This document shows positions 1 through 13,400 of a stretch of DNA of 64,000 bases, piece after piece. This DNA comes from Planococcus citri (taxonomy: Eukaryota > Arthropoda > Insecta > Hemiptera > Pseudococcidae). The stretch spans positions 7,006,001 to 7,070,000 of the forward strand of contig NC_088679.1 of assembly GCF_950023065.1 (NCBI RefSeq), read 5' to 3'. The position numbers and the translations under genes are program-made. The first letter of the stretch is position 1. Each line of letters starts with the position of its first letter. Under the pieces are notes generated by a model. It was not told the DNA's origin. It made no database searches and saw only the letters and a program-made list of their open reading frames with translations.

Positions 1-12
1 ACTTTTCAAGTA

Positions 13-1068
13 CATGGTATCTAACTCAAAACTATCAGAAAGGTTTCTTTTTGGTGTCGATGATTAAATTTTTATGTGAGTTACCAAGTACATTGAAAAC
101 ATAGGTATTACCTACCTACGTACTATGTAGTAGATTGGGTAAATCACCAAAAAAAGAAAAAAAAACTGGATTTTTACCAATTTTAGCAAAAACTGTCATT
201 TTGAGTTGAAAGTTGTACAGAAAAATGCTGGCTCCAGAAGTGCCCCTAAAGGGAAAACATGTGCCCTTAAAGTGGGAGTATTTTCGAAAAAACACGGTTT
301 TTTCACTGTAGCCCCTGTACCCAATTTGTTTTGAGAAAAATGACGATCGACCCAGTCCTAAATGAATATATCTTAGATTCTGCGTCCATTCTATGCTATT
401 ATTTTAAATTGTTTTTGTCAATTTTGAAAAATCAACAAAAATTTAGGAATTTTTGCCAATCTTTATCAATTTTTTGAAACCTAAAATATTATCATCACTG
501 CGTTCCAAAATATTTCCTCAGTTTCAGAAATATATTATCTTTCAATATTTTTTCGTCATTATAGCGAAACTTTTGCGAAGAAAATATTTTCAAAACACCA
601 ACTACTAATACCCCCTCTCCAAAAAAAAAAAGATTTACTTTTCAATTTTCTCAGTAGAACCCCAAAAGTGGCCTTGGATTTTGATGGCAATAGCATGGAT
701 TGGCGCAGAATCTCAAATACCTATGTAGGTACTTTTATTATACTGTCTCCTCCATATATTTTGAGTGAATACAGATTTTTTTGTCAAAACTCGTTGAAGC
801 ATGGATTTTTTCTCCCCGAAAAAGGCCCTTTTTTCGCTATTATGAGCAAGGGGAGGTGGGGGGGGGGAATTTTTTGCCTCCGACATTTTTTTTAATGGTA
901 CCCAACTATGTTTCATCAAAATTTCAGAAATCCGAGGACAGGGACATCTACTACATAGTACGTAGGTAGGTAATACCTATGTTTTCAATGTACTTGGTAA
1001 CTCACATAAAAATTTAATCATCGACACCAAAAAGAAACCTTTCTGATAGTTTTGAGTTAGATACCATG
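13..1068. repeat. Long inverted repeat, arms 13-134 and 947-1068
   Basis: The first ~122 bases after position 13 recur in reverse complement at 947-1068, nearly identical; both arms include a TAGGTAGG-type tract and a CATGGTAT outer end. The ~810-bp interior is AT-rich non-coding sequence ending in a module (about 762-945) that recurs at 2028-2215. The layout resembles a foldback or MITE-like insertion, but I found no clear target-site duplication and the left end is close to the window edge, so the element could extend beyond it. Confidence 0.75.
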
Positions 1069-1080
1069 AAAACCTTGATG

Positions 1081-2900
1081 CAACCCCTCTCCCCAATGTG
1101 GTCGTTGGGAGGGTCCAACTGCAAATCAAATTTCATATTCATGTTCAGCAAGTTCGGTTCATATGATAATGATACCCATATTGTCTGTCTACTTTCGCCC
1201 TAAAATTTGGAGAGGGGGTGCCTATGGCCAAAAAATTGGAGTTTAAGGGTATACTCTGCGGAGAGCATTCTAATTTGACAACCGGTCGAAATATGAAACC
1301 GATTTGTTCGTTATTTTCATCATTCGTTCGTAAGACTGCATGTAATCGATTGAACGAATTTAGTCGTGCTTATGTCCCGCGATCCGCTCCCATCTAAACT
1401 TCAGACGGGGATTTCTCCGTGAATTTTCAAAATTCTTCCAATTTTTTTTTCACCAATACTGATTCATCTATGAAATCGAGGGTATGTAGCCATATTTTCT
1501 AATTTTGCTTTTACAACAGGGATGTGAGCGTCTAAAGTACCTCCATCCAATTCCCTATTATAGCCATCAAATGTCCTGAATCAAAAATATCTCGACATAC
1601 CCTCGCTTTTGAAAGCAAACCCTAGAAAAATCCGTTCTATAGTTTTGGCACAATCCCCGCCCAAAGTTGACCATTTTTCATCAAAAAATTAGAATAGCCT
1701 TAAAGAAGTTAGTTGGTTTTCTTATTGTTTTTGGAGGCCAGCATCCAAAATTATGGATCGCTTTTTTTGGTGGTGCTGTGACAAAAAAACACAATTTTGA
1801 GTGTTTTTTGAGTTTTTGAAGATGGCCTACCAGGAGGGAAAATTTGAAAAAAAAATACTAATTATAGTGCTCATGCAGATACATTTTTGAAAAAAAAAAT
1901 TCATGTACTTAAATTAGGTTCGGAGATACGGCGGTTTCAAATTTTCTTTTGTCAATATATCTCCCCTGGGGGGCCCACAATTTTTGAAGAAAATTCAAGT
2001 TGCTAGAATCATATCTCCTTCAAGTATTTTGAGTGAATACAGATTTTTTTGTCAAAACTCGTTGAAGCATGGATTTTTCTCCCCGAAAAAGGCCCTTTTT
2101 TCGCTATTATGAGCAAGGGGAGGGGGGGGGGATTTTTTGCCTCCGACATTTTTTTAATGGTACCCAACTATGTTTCATCAAAATTTCAGAAATCCGAGGA
2201 CAGGGACATTTCACCTATTTTACCCAGGAATACCCTTTCAGCTATCTTGATGTAAGCACAAATACTTCTGCGCATGTAGTTTTACGATCATGCGGTGTAA
2301 ATGAATTTTTAATTACACAATTCTGAGGTAAAATTTCACGCTGAACAACTTGGTTCTCTTAGATTTCCGCCATTTGTCCATATTTTTGGAGAAAAACGCA
2401 AAAAACGTGGTTTTTTGAGCTTTTGAGCTTGACCCACCACTCCAAATGGCCGGGTGATGACTTCTATAGAAAGTAGACCTAAAGATACATATTTGACGAA
2501 AAAATCGTTTTGGTATGTTTTTTCGTTCCGGAGTAATGTCGATTTAAAGTTTTCTTTTGTCCCCCCTTCTCTCCCCGTGTGATGAAAAATTCTGAAAAAA
2601 TTCATGGAGGTACGCCCATGTATCTTCTAACTATATTCGTTTACAGAATCAATTTATCTTAATTACGCGCTGATACAGAATTTTTCCCCTGAAAAACGCG
2701 TTTTTTGGCCCCCCTGGCTGAGGGGGGTGGGGTGGGGAGCGGGCTATGGGCCCAAAATTATTTTTTGGGGGTACTAAACATACCCTGTGAGTTTCATCGA
2801 AATCTGAGGTTAAGGGCATTTTGCCTATCTTATCGGGGGGTACCCTTTCATTACTGTAGCTCTGAATTCATAGATAGGTACATGAAAAAGAGGTCAAATG
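1081..2900. repeat. Degenerate tandem/dispersed repeat, ~0.6 kb unit
   Basis: Two or more diverged copies of a unit follow one another: 2150-2250 and 2762-2862 share the block reading roughly 'caaaatttcagaaatc(c)gagg...aggg..att..cctat..ta...ggaataccctttca', and 762-945 is a near copy of 2028-2215. The same family supplies the arms of the large inverted repeat at 28704-32279. Short ORFs here have no recognisable domain and are explained by repeat composition. Confidence 0.6.
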
Positions 2901-5250
2901 ACCACGCTATGCCACTTAGTAAAGTCAATCGATTTGGTTGAGCATCATAAAAATTAAGAAAAATTTAGAAATGCAATTTTCAGGTGTTCTAATCAATTTT
3001 TCTCGCCTTCATGTAGTAATTTTGCTGCAAGCTTTAGTTCAACTGAAAATAGTGAAATTTGTTTTTTTTGGGGGGGGGAGGGGAGGGCGAAAAAAAATTC
3101 ATTAATTTTCAAGGAATATAAAATATACTCGTTAATTTTATAAAAAATATGCTAATTTTAAAATTTTCAAAAATTAATCAAAAAATGAAAAAGAAGTCTG
3201 AATTGTAGAAAATTTTTTTTCAGTTTTGATTTTGATGGTTCCAGAATAATTATGTTCATTTTCAAAAATGAAAATTTTCTAAAAAAAATCTCAAAAATTA
3301 AGATTGGCCGCCCACTTAAAAATTGTCTTTGACTGTAACATGATTTTCTAAACTTAAAAAATGATCACATTTTCCCAAATTCGAAAAAGTTGAATAAATG
3401 TTGAATGATGAAGCCCCCTCTCCTCACCCCCCCCCCCCACCAGCACCCCCTCCAAAACACACCCAGAGTATTTCCCGAATGTACAGGCTAAACAGTCTCC
3501 AAGGTCTCCATTCGGAGTGACTTTTGAACTGTATCAATTAAAGCTGAAAACAAGGAAATGGGTTAAAAAGAGGATTGCGGTACCTTCAAGGTACACAATT
3601 AAGCCAAATATTGGTTAATTTGAAGAATCCGGTAGCATAAAATTTTTAAACCTTTGAAAAAAGTGCGAAAATATACCTTTTTTGAGTTTCTTGCTGGAAT
3701 AAGGGCGGAGGAGAGCTTGAAAAGTCGAAACCCTCAGAAGTCACATTCAGAGTAGATACCAGTATTGGTCTTTTTCAATTTTTTTTTATTTTGATAGAGC
3801 ATTGCAAAAAAATACAGCCAAATGACCTCAACAATACACCTAATTAAAAAATTTCAAATTTTTAGACCAATGTTTAGCACCTCACTCCCCTCCAGCGAGA
3901 TCTTTCAAGTTTGAAAAGCATGAAAAATTTCGAGTATTTCAATTTTTTTTTGTTTGAGCCTGTTTAAATCATTAGAAAAGATCTAAAGTTCATTTTTATC
4001 AAGTCCAGGAGCTTTAAAATGAGTTTTTTTTTTTACATTTTTTTGAAAATTTGTTTCGAAACGTTAACATTTTTTTCAAATGTTTCCACTTATTTTTCAT
4101 TTTAATTTTTTTGGTTCCGTCCTGTCTGAAAGTTCAACCTCTGGAAAAGCTCAAAATTCATTTATAGGCATCAAGTTCAGGAACTTTCAAAATAATAATT
4201 CTTGAAGATTTTGTCGAAACATTTCAAATTTTCAAATTTTTTAAACTTTAATGTTTGATCTAAAAATTTGAAATGTTTACTTCTTTTCGAAGTTTTACTC
4301 TATTACGTACAATTTCAAAAAAAAAAATGAACCCCCCTCCCACCGAGTTACTTGCTTTTAAATGTACGTGCCGAATTTCAGCATCCTAGCCTCCTAGGTA
4401 ACTTTTAGAGGGGCCCGATGGGAAAAATTAAAAATCCTCTGAAAAGACCCTAAACTCCATTTCTCAAGGTTCAAAAATGCGAAAACTTGGTACTGATTTT
4501 TGGATATTTGAAAATACAACTTTTCACTTCCTCTTGACCGTCTCTGTTTTGACCAATTTAAAGATCCCCTCTGCCTCTCACGTCATCATAAGATGAATTT
4601 TGTCAATTAATAATCTTTAAGTCAACGCTTGATGAGTTTTACCAAGCTACAATTAATGGAGGGGGGGGGGGGTTATGATGACTCTTTAATCTGAAAGTTC
4701 AAATTTCATCTTCCCCCTCCTCCTCCTCCTCCTCCTCCTCCAAACCTAGTTCATAATTTGAACATTTTTTTGATTAAGAAATTAAATTAAGCAGATGCTC
4801 CAATAGATTTTTGGAGAACCAGACTCTTGGGGAAAAGGGAAAAAGTGAAAAGAGGATGGGGGGGGATAAAATGCCCTGAAAACTGAAAATTATTATTCCG
4901 ACAGTCCAACTTCTTGACTCGATAACCAAATAATACATAAAAAACGAATCTCTCGAGGAATAATATTGTCATCTCATGAAACCCTTTCAAGGTTATATTT
5001 CATGGAAACAAAATTTTTGAAAACTGGAAAAATTCGCTCGATTTCAAGGTTTATTTATTTACTTCTTATTTTTATCACAAAATTGATTGGAAAATCTAAG
5101 GACAAGTGAGACCCACAATGCAGAGCTCAAACTAACTGCTTTTTCCACCGAAAAAAAGTAAACTTTCGTAAATAACCAAAAAATAAGCTTGAAAAAATTA
5201 CCAAAAAACATAGGCAAAACATTTTAATGCAGAAAAAAAATTATTAAGAG
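2901..5250. other. AT-rich non-coding stretch, no gene seen
   Basis: Simple A/T-rich sequence with runs of 9-13 G or C (about 3068-3090, 3428-3441, 4662-4674) and a short TCC microsatellite at about 4716-4742. I see no coding domain, RNA gene or clear transposon end. Confidence 0.5.
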
Positions 5251-5259
5251 CAAGAACAA

Positions 5260-6000
5260 CATTCAAGCGAGAATTTTTACGATTTTTGGCCAAAAGCGAG
5301 CCTTTTTGACATTAAAAGGACTTTTTAGCAATTCTGAAAAAAAAAACGACTCATTGGAACAAATTTTGAAAAACAGAGAGACTTTTTGGCATTTTTGGCA
5401 TAAAACGAATTTTCTTGGCAATTTAGACAAAGAATGCGACGTTTTTCCTGTTTTAGGCAGGAAACGCAGACTTTGAAAGTGGATAACTTTAGCAAAAGGC
5501 ACAGCTTTTTTTAGTAATTTTTGACAAAAACCCGAAAAGTGGGAATGTTTGACCATAAATTGGCAAAATGCAGGACTTTTGAGAACTATTGGCAAAAAAT
5601 GATAGTTTTTGACTTTTTGGCAACGTAAATTTTGGGAAAAAGTGAGAAGCATAAAGAAAGGAGCTGTTGGCATTGGCAAAAAAGAGATTTTCAGTGATTT
5701 TTTCGCAATTTTTTTAAAAGCGAAATTTTTTGTCAATTTTTGCAAATTTTTGCAAGAATCAAGACATTAATAGACGTACCTACTATTTCAACAAAAAGGA
5801 AAACTTTTAGGCAATTATTGAAAAAAATTGATACTTTTACTGAAATTGTTGTCCAAAAAGGGGCAGTTTTTCGTTTTTTCTATTTTCAGCAAAAAAAGGC
5901 GAGATTTTTGGATGGAGGGGGGGGGGGGGATTAGACTGCTTGGGATTTTTTGCGAGAAGCCACAATATTCAGTATAAGTATTTTTTAGCAAGACACGAGG
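5260..6000 (-). repeat. Degenerate ~30-bp minisatellite block
   Basis: Read on the minus strand, a ~30-bp phrase built around 'TTGCCAAAAATTGTCAAAAA(A)GTCC' repeats with heavy divergence. Because the period is about ten codons, stops are avoided and a 160-codon ORF (5263-5745) stays open, with a low-complexity Lys/Ser/Phe/Cys product repeating an 'F-C-Q-K' theme. I regard that ORF as an artefact of the repeat. Related blocks occur at six or more other places in the window. Confidence 0.65.
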
Positions 6001-6558
6001 CTGTTGCAATAATTTTTCTAATTTTCTTCAAAATTAAGTAACACCAAAATATGGAGAAATTGGATTCTTGAAAGTTGAAAAAAAAATAGTAACTTTAGTG
6101 ACCAAAATTTTTTTTAAAAAATGAAATTTTGATAGATGTGAATTCTGATTCAAGGTTATTCGCATTCAACCCCCTCTAATGTACCATTAAACTGAATATT
6201 AATACAGAATTTGAGCAAATTTTGTTCAAATATCTCCGATCGAGACGTTCTTAGTAGGATAGGGGGGGGGGAAGAGGAGGAATATCAGACATATCGAAAT
6301 GGATGAAAGTGGACTTCAAATCAGAAACGATGCGCATAAATACAACTAGATAGGTATAACAATAAATTAACTCCACCGGCATAAAAATCCAACAATTATT
6401 ATTTCAAACATGGTACATCAAAAACTACTTTAATATAATACCTAATTGAAACATGAACATAATTATTTTACAACATATGCATCATATAAGAAGATGGTGC
6501 CCATATGCCAGGCAATCAATAACGCAATGAGAAACCAAAAAACTAGACATAATAATCC

Positions 6559-8597
6559 TTACATATACGCATCTTGATGTTGTTCATACTCGGCGATCAG
6601 TTCAGCCGCAGCATCTTTGGCGGCTGCGAATTCATCTTCTTCCATTCCTTCGCCGGTATACCAATGAATAAAAGCTTTCCTTCGAAACATGGTGACAAAT
6701 TGTTCTAAAACTCGTTTAAATACCTCTTGTATACTGGTCGAGTTACCTACAATGGTTGCCGATTCGGATAATCCTCTCGAAGGTATATCGCAAATAGATA
6801 TCTTCAAATTGTTCGTCAGCCATTCGACAAAATACATTTTGTTTTTCTCCTGCATATCGCCCATCTCTTCTTCGACTTCTTTCACCGATAACATACCTCG
6901 AAAAATCACCGCCACCGTTAGATATCTTCCGGATCTGGGGTCGCAAGCTACTAGCATGTTGTTCGGGTCGAAGATACCTTTGGTTAGTTCTTTGATTGGT
7001 AAATTTGTACGTCTGAAGTCGATAGCTCGAGCCGTCAAAGGTGTAAATCCGGGTATGAAAAAGTGTAGTCGAGGAAATGGTACCATGTTCACGGCTAGTT
7101 TACGTAGATCCGAGTTTAACTCGGATGGAAATCGGAAACAAGTCGTGATTCCGGACATCGATATCGATATCAAGTGATTTAAATCGCTGTACAGCGGTTT
7201 GCTTTCTCGTAATATGTTGTAACTTATGTTGAATAATGCTTCGTTATCGATACAATATGTCGCGTCTGAGTATTCTAGAAGGTGTCTTAAGGATAACATC
7301 GTGTTGTACGGTTCGACTACGACGTCTGATACCTGCAGGAAAATATATTCGAGGATTAGATTTGACAAAAATTCAATCACGAGGCGAGGTAATCATAAAT
7401 ATTGGCAAGTCTGGGCTAAGTAGGTATAGGTAGGTATGCATATTGAGCCCTTCAATTCAAAAGAGCCCTGGAATGTTGAATGTTGCCGAAAGATGCAGGT
7501 ACCCAGACCCACCAGAAACGAATATAATTCCTTTATTGAAAATAAAAGATGAAAAAAAATTACTTTACGAGACGGTATGATGGAATAATTATTTAAAACA
7601 CAATCGGGAAAATCTTCTTTGATTTTCGACATCACAAGTGACCCAAACCCGGATCCAGATCCACCTCCGAGCGAATGCACAAGTTGAAACCCTTGAAGCG
7701 AATCACTATATTCGACTTCCCCTCTGAAACAGATAGAAAATTACTCTCCTAAGTTGATCAATCAATATACGTCATACATGTATAGGTAGGCGTTTTGTAC
7801 TCTAATCTAGCATATTGTCGTAGTAAATTACTCTACAAAGTGGCGCATAATTTGATATTTTACCGAATTATTTCGACCACGTGTTCTAATAATTCTGGGC
7901 CTCCGATGTAGTGACCTTTCGAATAATTATTAGCCGCTCCGGCCACGCCAGATATGAAATTATTTGTATTGAATAATGGTCCGCATGTTTCTGATTGTAT
8001 CGAATCTAAAACGCCTGCTTCCAAGTCGGTGAGTACTGCTCGAGGGACGTATCTGCCATCTATTGATTGGATTATAGTGATATTAATTTATTTGAGTCTG
8101 TTTTTCAAGTACCTATTTATTGATTTTTATACTTATTTTATCGAACGCTTATACATATGTACTTATAGACACCTATCTACTTGAATAGGTAGGTATACTG
8201 ACAATGATAAAATAGGAATGATTACCGAATGCTTCTCTATAATACACGGATATCCTTTGCAATTGAGGCGGTTGGTCATCGTAATATAAGCCATCAGGTC
8301 CTATACCATGTTCATCTGATATGACTTCCCAAAACTGTAATAAACACAAATTTTCTGATTACAAAATCACAAAATTGAACATTTTTCTAATACACAATCT
8401 CAACTACCTACTCTACGACTAAAAAATGAGCAAAAAAACCATTCACCATGAATAAATTAAGGTATCTTAAATCGATATATAGGGTAGATACATTGTTCTT
8501 TGAATGATAAACAAAAGAATAAAATGATGTAGGTACTTACTTTTTGGCCAACGCGATTTCCACACTGTCCAATCTGAAGCGTAATTATTTCTCTCAT
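6559..8597 (-). CDS. Divergent beta-tubulin lacking the acidic C-terminal tail (5 exons, 431 aa)
   Basis: Minus-strand exons, 5' to 3': 8597-8541, 8334-8226, 8059-7864, 7723-7564, 7332-6559. All introns are GT-AG and the phases join without a break. The protein begins MREI, the beta-tubulin autoregulation tetrapeptide, and keeps QCGN at residues 11-14, FWEVISDEHGI in exon 2, the GTP-binding loop GGGSGSG (140-146), VVEPYN, SGITTC, MFRRKAFIHWYTGEGM and other family blocks. It should bind GTP and polymerise with alpha-tubulin. It is strongly diverged from ordinary beta-tubulins (for example ETCGPLF and AAAKDAAAELIAEY) and stops at EQHQDAYM, just where the usual Glu-rich tail would start; typical family members are about 445-450 aa. 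Divergence suggests a specialised, perhaps testis- or tissue-specific isotype (inference). No frameshift or stop was found. A minus-strand ATTAAA (6429-6434) is a candidate poly(A) signal. Confidence 0.92.
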
Positions 8598-8599
8598 AA

Positions 8600-9790
8600 T
8601 ACGACGATTTATTTAATTTTTTTTATCATAATAATCATTTATTTTATTTCACATCATCGCGTAAAACCGTAGATACTTAACATTTGGATTATCACATCAC
8701 ATCAAAACATAAATTCTATCGACAGCCGAGTAAAATTATCTACACACGACAGCGTCCGCGATCATATTTTACGATCTCAAAATGTACCTATCGATCAAGT
8801 AAAATTCGCGAACACATGAAATGAAATAATGATACGAATTGGACGCGATTATTTTAATTTTTTCCAGTATTTCTAGGGTTGAAAAAAGAAAATTTGATTA
8901 TTTGATTATTATTGAAAAAGAAATAGGTAAATATTTGCGTATACTTCATTCAAAACAAATTCAAATTCAAACGGTTGGATAAACGGCCACGTATTATTGA
9001 GAAGAGACTATAGCAACGAGTAAACAAACAAACAACGAAAAAAAAATTCAAAATTTATTCAATTTTCATTTTGATAATTGTTGAACTCGCAGATTTGAAA
9101 ATTTTCTTCGATAGAAAACTTTGAGCAAGTAAGTAAAAGAATGAAGAGAATAAGGAATTGCTTTGCACGACTTCAAAATAAGGTTTAATAAATTAATAAT
9201 ATTGTACGTTTGGATTTTGAAAATGACTGAAATCGCATTAAAAGGATGAAAAATTCGATCAAAATTTGCTCAATGGGGGGGGGGGTGTACAATTTTGACG
9301 GTTCGTACTTCGAACTACATTTCATCGCTTTACAGTGCAACACCTATTCATTCGTTTTTTGAAATATTTTTGAAAGAATATAAAGAACTTTTAGAAAATT
9401 AAAATTGTTACAGTACCTACCTAGTACCTAGCTACCTAGTCAAGTACTAACACTTCGAAATTACATATAAAATGCAAATTTTCGACTTTCAAGAGACACA
9501 AAAAAAAATGATTTCGCCACAAGATTCCTCAAGTCAAAACACGTAAAAAGTGTTATAAAGCATTTTGCCTGCCGTCAAAAATGATTTGAGAAAATTTTTT
9601 AGTCATTAGGAACACCTAAGAAAGGATAATTTTTTCAAAAGATAAAGTATTCAATGATCGATAAATTTTATTTCTTTAAAAATATTTTAAAGTACTACAC
9701 TATTATTTTAATAGTTTCAACTCTTTAAAAAAAAAATGAAAGCAATCTAAATAAGATTTTTTGTAATCAATTTTACATCATACCAAATTT
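8600..9790. other. Intergenic region upstream of the beta-tubulin gene
   Basis: Non-coding, AT-rich sequence. The first ~400 bases after the tubulin start are less repetitive and have scattered CpG, so the tubulin promoter should lie there. A G-run is at 9276-9286 and a CCTACCTAG-type cluster at 9416-9440. No ORF of interest. Confidence 0.4.
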
Positions 9791-9882
9791 TGTCAGTCTA
9801 CGAATTTTTTTGCAAAAATTTTCATATAACAGGTACCTACAGAAAAAAAATCATTTAAAAAAACAGAACTATACCTACAAAT

Positions 9883-10005
9883 TGAAATGTTTTGGTTTTC
9901 GATGTCAAAAAGTAGGCCATTCTGCCAAACAGAATCAAAAGCTTGTTTCACATCAAGGAAGCATGCAGTGGAATGTAATATGTTTTCAAAACCATCATTG
10001 AACAT
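9883..10005 (-). pseudogene. Fragment of a non-LTR retrotransposon reverse transcriptase
   Basis: About 41 codons on the minus strand read HSTACFLDVKQAFDSVWQNG, which matches the RT block of jockey-like non-LTR elements (typically ...FLDI.KAFD.VWH.GL). The Asp in FLDV would be the first catalytic Asp. The reading dissolves into simple repeats on the 3' side and nothing else of the element is visible beside it, so it is a dead fragment. Confidence 0.7.
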
Positions 10006-10020
10006 TAATTTGGTTTTTAA

Positions 10021-10340
10021 TTATTTAAAGTTGAACCATTTTGAAACTTTTTGGTGAAAAATTGGGACTTTTGACCATTTTTGGCAACAAAATAAGGATT
10101 TTAGCAATTCCTGAACAACAAAAAAACAAAACAATTTTTGGCAAAATAGGTATAACGAGACAGACAATTTATAAAAAAGGAATGGTTTTCTGACAATATC
10201 GTGTAGTAAAAAAGTAAGACTTTTGGACAATTTTTGAAAAAAAAACGTAAAAATTTGATTTTTTTACAAAAAAAGGACTATTTTTTAGAAATGTTGTTTA
10301 AAAAATGAGAAAAGCCTTTTACTATTTCAGCAAAAAGCAG
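10021..10340 (-). repeat. Degenerate ~30-bp minisatellite block
   Basis: Same minus-strand theme as 5260-6000 (TTGCCAAAAATGGTCAAAAGTCC and variants). It abuts the RT fragment at 9883-10005. Confidence 0.55.
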
Positions 10341-12560
10341 GACTGTTTGGGAATCGATTTCTTTTAATCATTCAAACAATTTTTTAATAAATTTTTGTCA
10401 TTTTGTGTCAACTTTGAGTCTAGTTCTCCATTTTTTTTTCAGGTTGTCGTGTACTGAAGGTATATCAAGTTTAGAAAAACAACAAAAGGTTTACTGCTTG
10501 GAGCTCGATAAAGTTTTTTTTTTTTCAAAAAGAGAGTTACCATCCAGGGGAATTGAAACGCAAAAATTGAGAATTTGTAATAAAAAATTTTCTAACTACA
10601 TTTTTTTTGATATTTTTTTCAACTTCACGTGTACTTAGAAGATTTCTATAGCACGACCTAATTTTCGTGGGAGGAGGGAGGGGCTAAATTTTCTAGTATT
10701 TTTCATGACAGCTTTAGGAGGTGAGAGCAAAAAACATTAATTTTCTAGACAGCCCAACAAATTTTCAAAACCCAAAATGCATGATTTTTACATTGCCTTT
10801 CCTCCTGACGAAACATCAACATAAAACATACATATCACCCACCCTCCACCCCCCTTCCAAAAAATAGAAAAATTGATTTTTTTGTTTTTGAATTTAAAAA
10901 ATGATAGAAAAAACACAGAAAATGACAACTTTCTAAAATGAAATCACAATTTTTAGTGAAAAACCAACAATTTCATAAGAAGAAATTTCTATCAATTTTT
11001 AGCAAAAACGTCTCAATTATTAGTAAACAGAATTTGTTAGTGAAAGTCTAATTTTTTGGGTGAGGGAGCTGGTAGGAGAGGAGGGAAATGTGACCGTCAT
11101 TGACAAAAACATGAGAAATTTCCATTTTGTTGGTAAAACATGGATTTTTTAAAATGAAAAATGACAAATTTCGAATGAAAAATTGGCAATCTCATTGAAC
11201 GAAATGTGGATATTTTTTTGTAAAAAATTGAAAAGTTTCCATTTTCCACTTTCATAATATTCAAGATAACAATTTTTTTCTGAAAACTTTCGTGAGCTCT
11301 AAAGGGGTAGGTACTGAAGTTTCATTTTGAAAATTCGTTTCTTGAAAACAGAGGAAAAAGGTCTGCGAAGTAATTTTTTAAAAATTTTCAAATGGTCAAC
11401 TCTCAGCTTTTGAACTGAACCGATTTTGAATCTGCGAATTGCGATTTATTCTTTCTAAAACCCCGAAATCAGAATTTCTTCAAGTTCAACCAGCCTTGAA
11501 ATATGGGCCATCAGAGTCTGACATGGTTTCACAAGAATTCGCAAATGCGTATGAAATTTTGAAGTCACCTATCCCTCTCCTCTCCAGGTTTTTACGACAC
11601 TGAATAATTTTTTAATCAGATTTGCCTCCAATTTTGAACCTTGAATGAATAAATGAAAGAAAATATTTATATTCAGGCCTCAGGGTGTCTAACAAAATCT
11701 CAAAACTAAAAAGAAGGAGCTTGGAAGGACATTTTACAAATTGAAAATGTAATGATACCCCCAGCTCTCAATTCATTTTCACAAAATTGGCTAAAAAAAA
11801 ACTTCAAAATTTATAATTTTTTAAAGAAACAAAAAAACAATTAAGAAAATACATACGTACATTAAACAATAGAAATAATCAATTGGTTTTCATTAACAAA
11901 ATAAGTAGGTACCTAGCTATTTTATGTATTGCAATTATAGGCCTATTTAATTATTTTGACATTTTTTATGTTTAAAAAAATGAAAAAATCTGAAAAATTA
12001 AGTCTTCATTTTTCGCTCAATTTTGATTGAATGACAGAATCATTTGAAAATTTGAAAAAAGAAGGACTTTCGGACAAAAAAAGGACTGTTTCCTGGCTTT
12101 TTTCGAAAATAAGGACCCATAGGCAAAAAGACAAACTTTTCCCAACCTTCTAGATCAGAAAAATTGGACACCCTGTTATTTTATGACATCTGGCATGTAG
12201 ACCTTTAACGTCAATTGTCTAAACTACAATTATGATTTATGAACCATGGAGAGGTGAGAAATTTCATCCGAAAAGTCGCGCAATAACAAAAATGCTCACT
12301 CTTGCAATTATTCAATACTCACACTCACCAGTCACCATACATCAATACTTTAGCTCCAGTTGTGAAGAAAAATGGTGACATTCGTCTACACCCAGAAGAC
12401 GCCCAGACACATCTAACACTGGCATGCCACCGTCAATAATTCAAATTTTAATGCACTGATATCTTATTGGTGTGAAACAGCACGGAGAATGCGTCTTTAA
12501 AAATGATCTTAGAGCCCTTAAAACCCCAAATTTTGGTACTAATGTCATGTCAAATTTTTT
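10341..12560. other. AT-rich non-coding stretch, no gene seen
   Basis: Homopolymer-rich sequence with short G- and C-rich tracts. I see no protein domain, RNA gene or paired transposon ends here. Candidate ORFs are short and of low complexity. Confidence 0.45.
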
Positions 12561-12614
12561 TTAATTTTCAATTCTCTCCCATTGAAGTCCCTTTTATGTT
12601 TTTAGATTTTGGGT

Positions 12615-13400
12615 CAAATCGCACCTCGGGAGTTATAAGGTCACATCTCAAAAAAAATCGATTTTGATGTTTTTGCATTTTTGGGGTTTGCATGACCCCC
12701 TGCAACCAAAAATAACACTTTGAGTCGGGTATGCTGCTTAGATCATGTAAAAAATGCAAAGGGCCTAACTCAAAATTTCTACAACATTGCAAGTTGTTTG
12801 GAGTTATAAGGTCACATCTCAAAAAACTCCTCTTTCTTTGAGTATTTGCGCATACAAAGTGTCAGAAACCAGTTTCGATAGTGTTGAACGTTTTTAAGAT
12901 GTAAAATAATCACAAGGAGTGTATTTTTTGTAGGTTTGTCCCAAAACAAAAAATTTTTAAAATAGAACATTTTTCAGAAAAATTAATTTGCATATATATT
13001 AAAATTTTAGTTTTTTGGGAAAAACTCAAAAACTAAGCACTCTAGAAAAAAACTAACGACATTATGTCGATTGGAAATTTAATTCTCTACAATTTTGTTC
13101 TCATGAAAATTTTTTTGGACGCTTTTTTTCGCCTCCAGATCACTTTTTATGAAAGGTTATAACTCAAAATGTTTTCCAAACATTGAAATATTTCCTCTTT
13201 AAGATTTTATTTTTCAAAATATTCTTATGCTAAATGAAGGTAGGATACCCAATCTTCAAAATGACATGCTATTCATTCCTCGCAATTGATTATAAGTTGA
13301 TGAAAATAATGAATCAAGTTTAAAAAAAAAAGAAAATCACTCTCCTGTAAAATTTCACTTTTTTGAGATGTGACCTTATAACTCCCGAGGTGCGAAATAG
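12615..13400. repeat. Inverted repeat with a GAGTTATAAGGTCACATCTC motif in three copies
   Basis: The motif GAGTTATAAGGTCACATCTC occurs at about 12630 and 12800 in forward orientation and near 13365 in reverse complement. At the outer copies the similarity extends to about 40 bp, including a neighbouring CGCACCTCGG. The outer pair frames a ~700-bp AT-rich interior. This looks like an old inverted-repeat element; no coding capacity or target duplication was recognised. Confidence 0.5.

Noticed and set aside
5263..5745. 160-codon ORF on the minus strand
   Set aside because: It lies wholly in the ~30-bp minisatellite; the peptide is low-complexity and repeats with the ten-codon period.
6689..7177. 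162-codon plus-strand ORF
   Set aside because: Antisense shadow of the last beta-tubulin exon.
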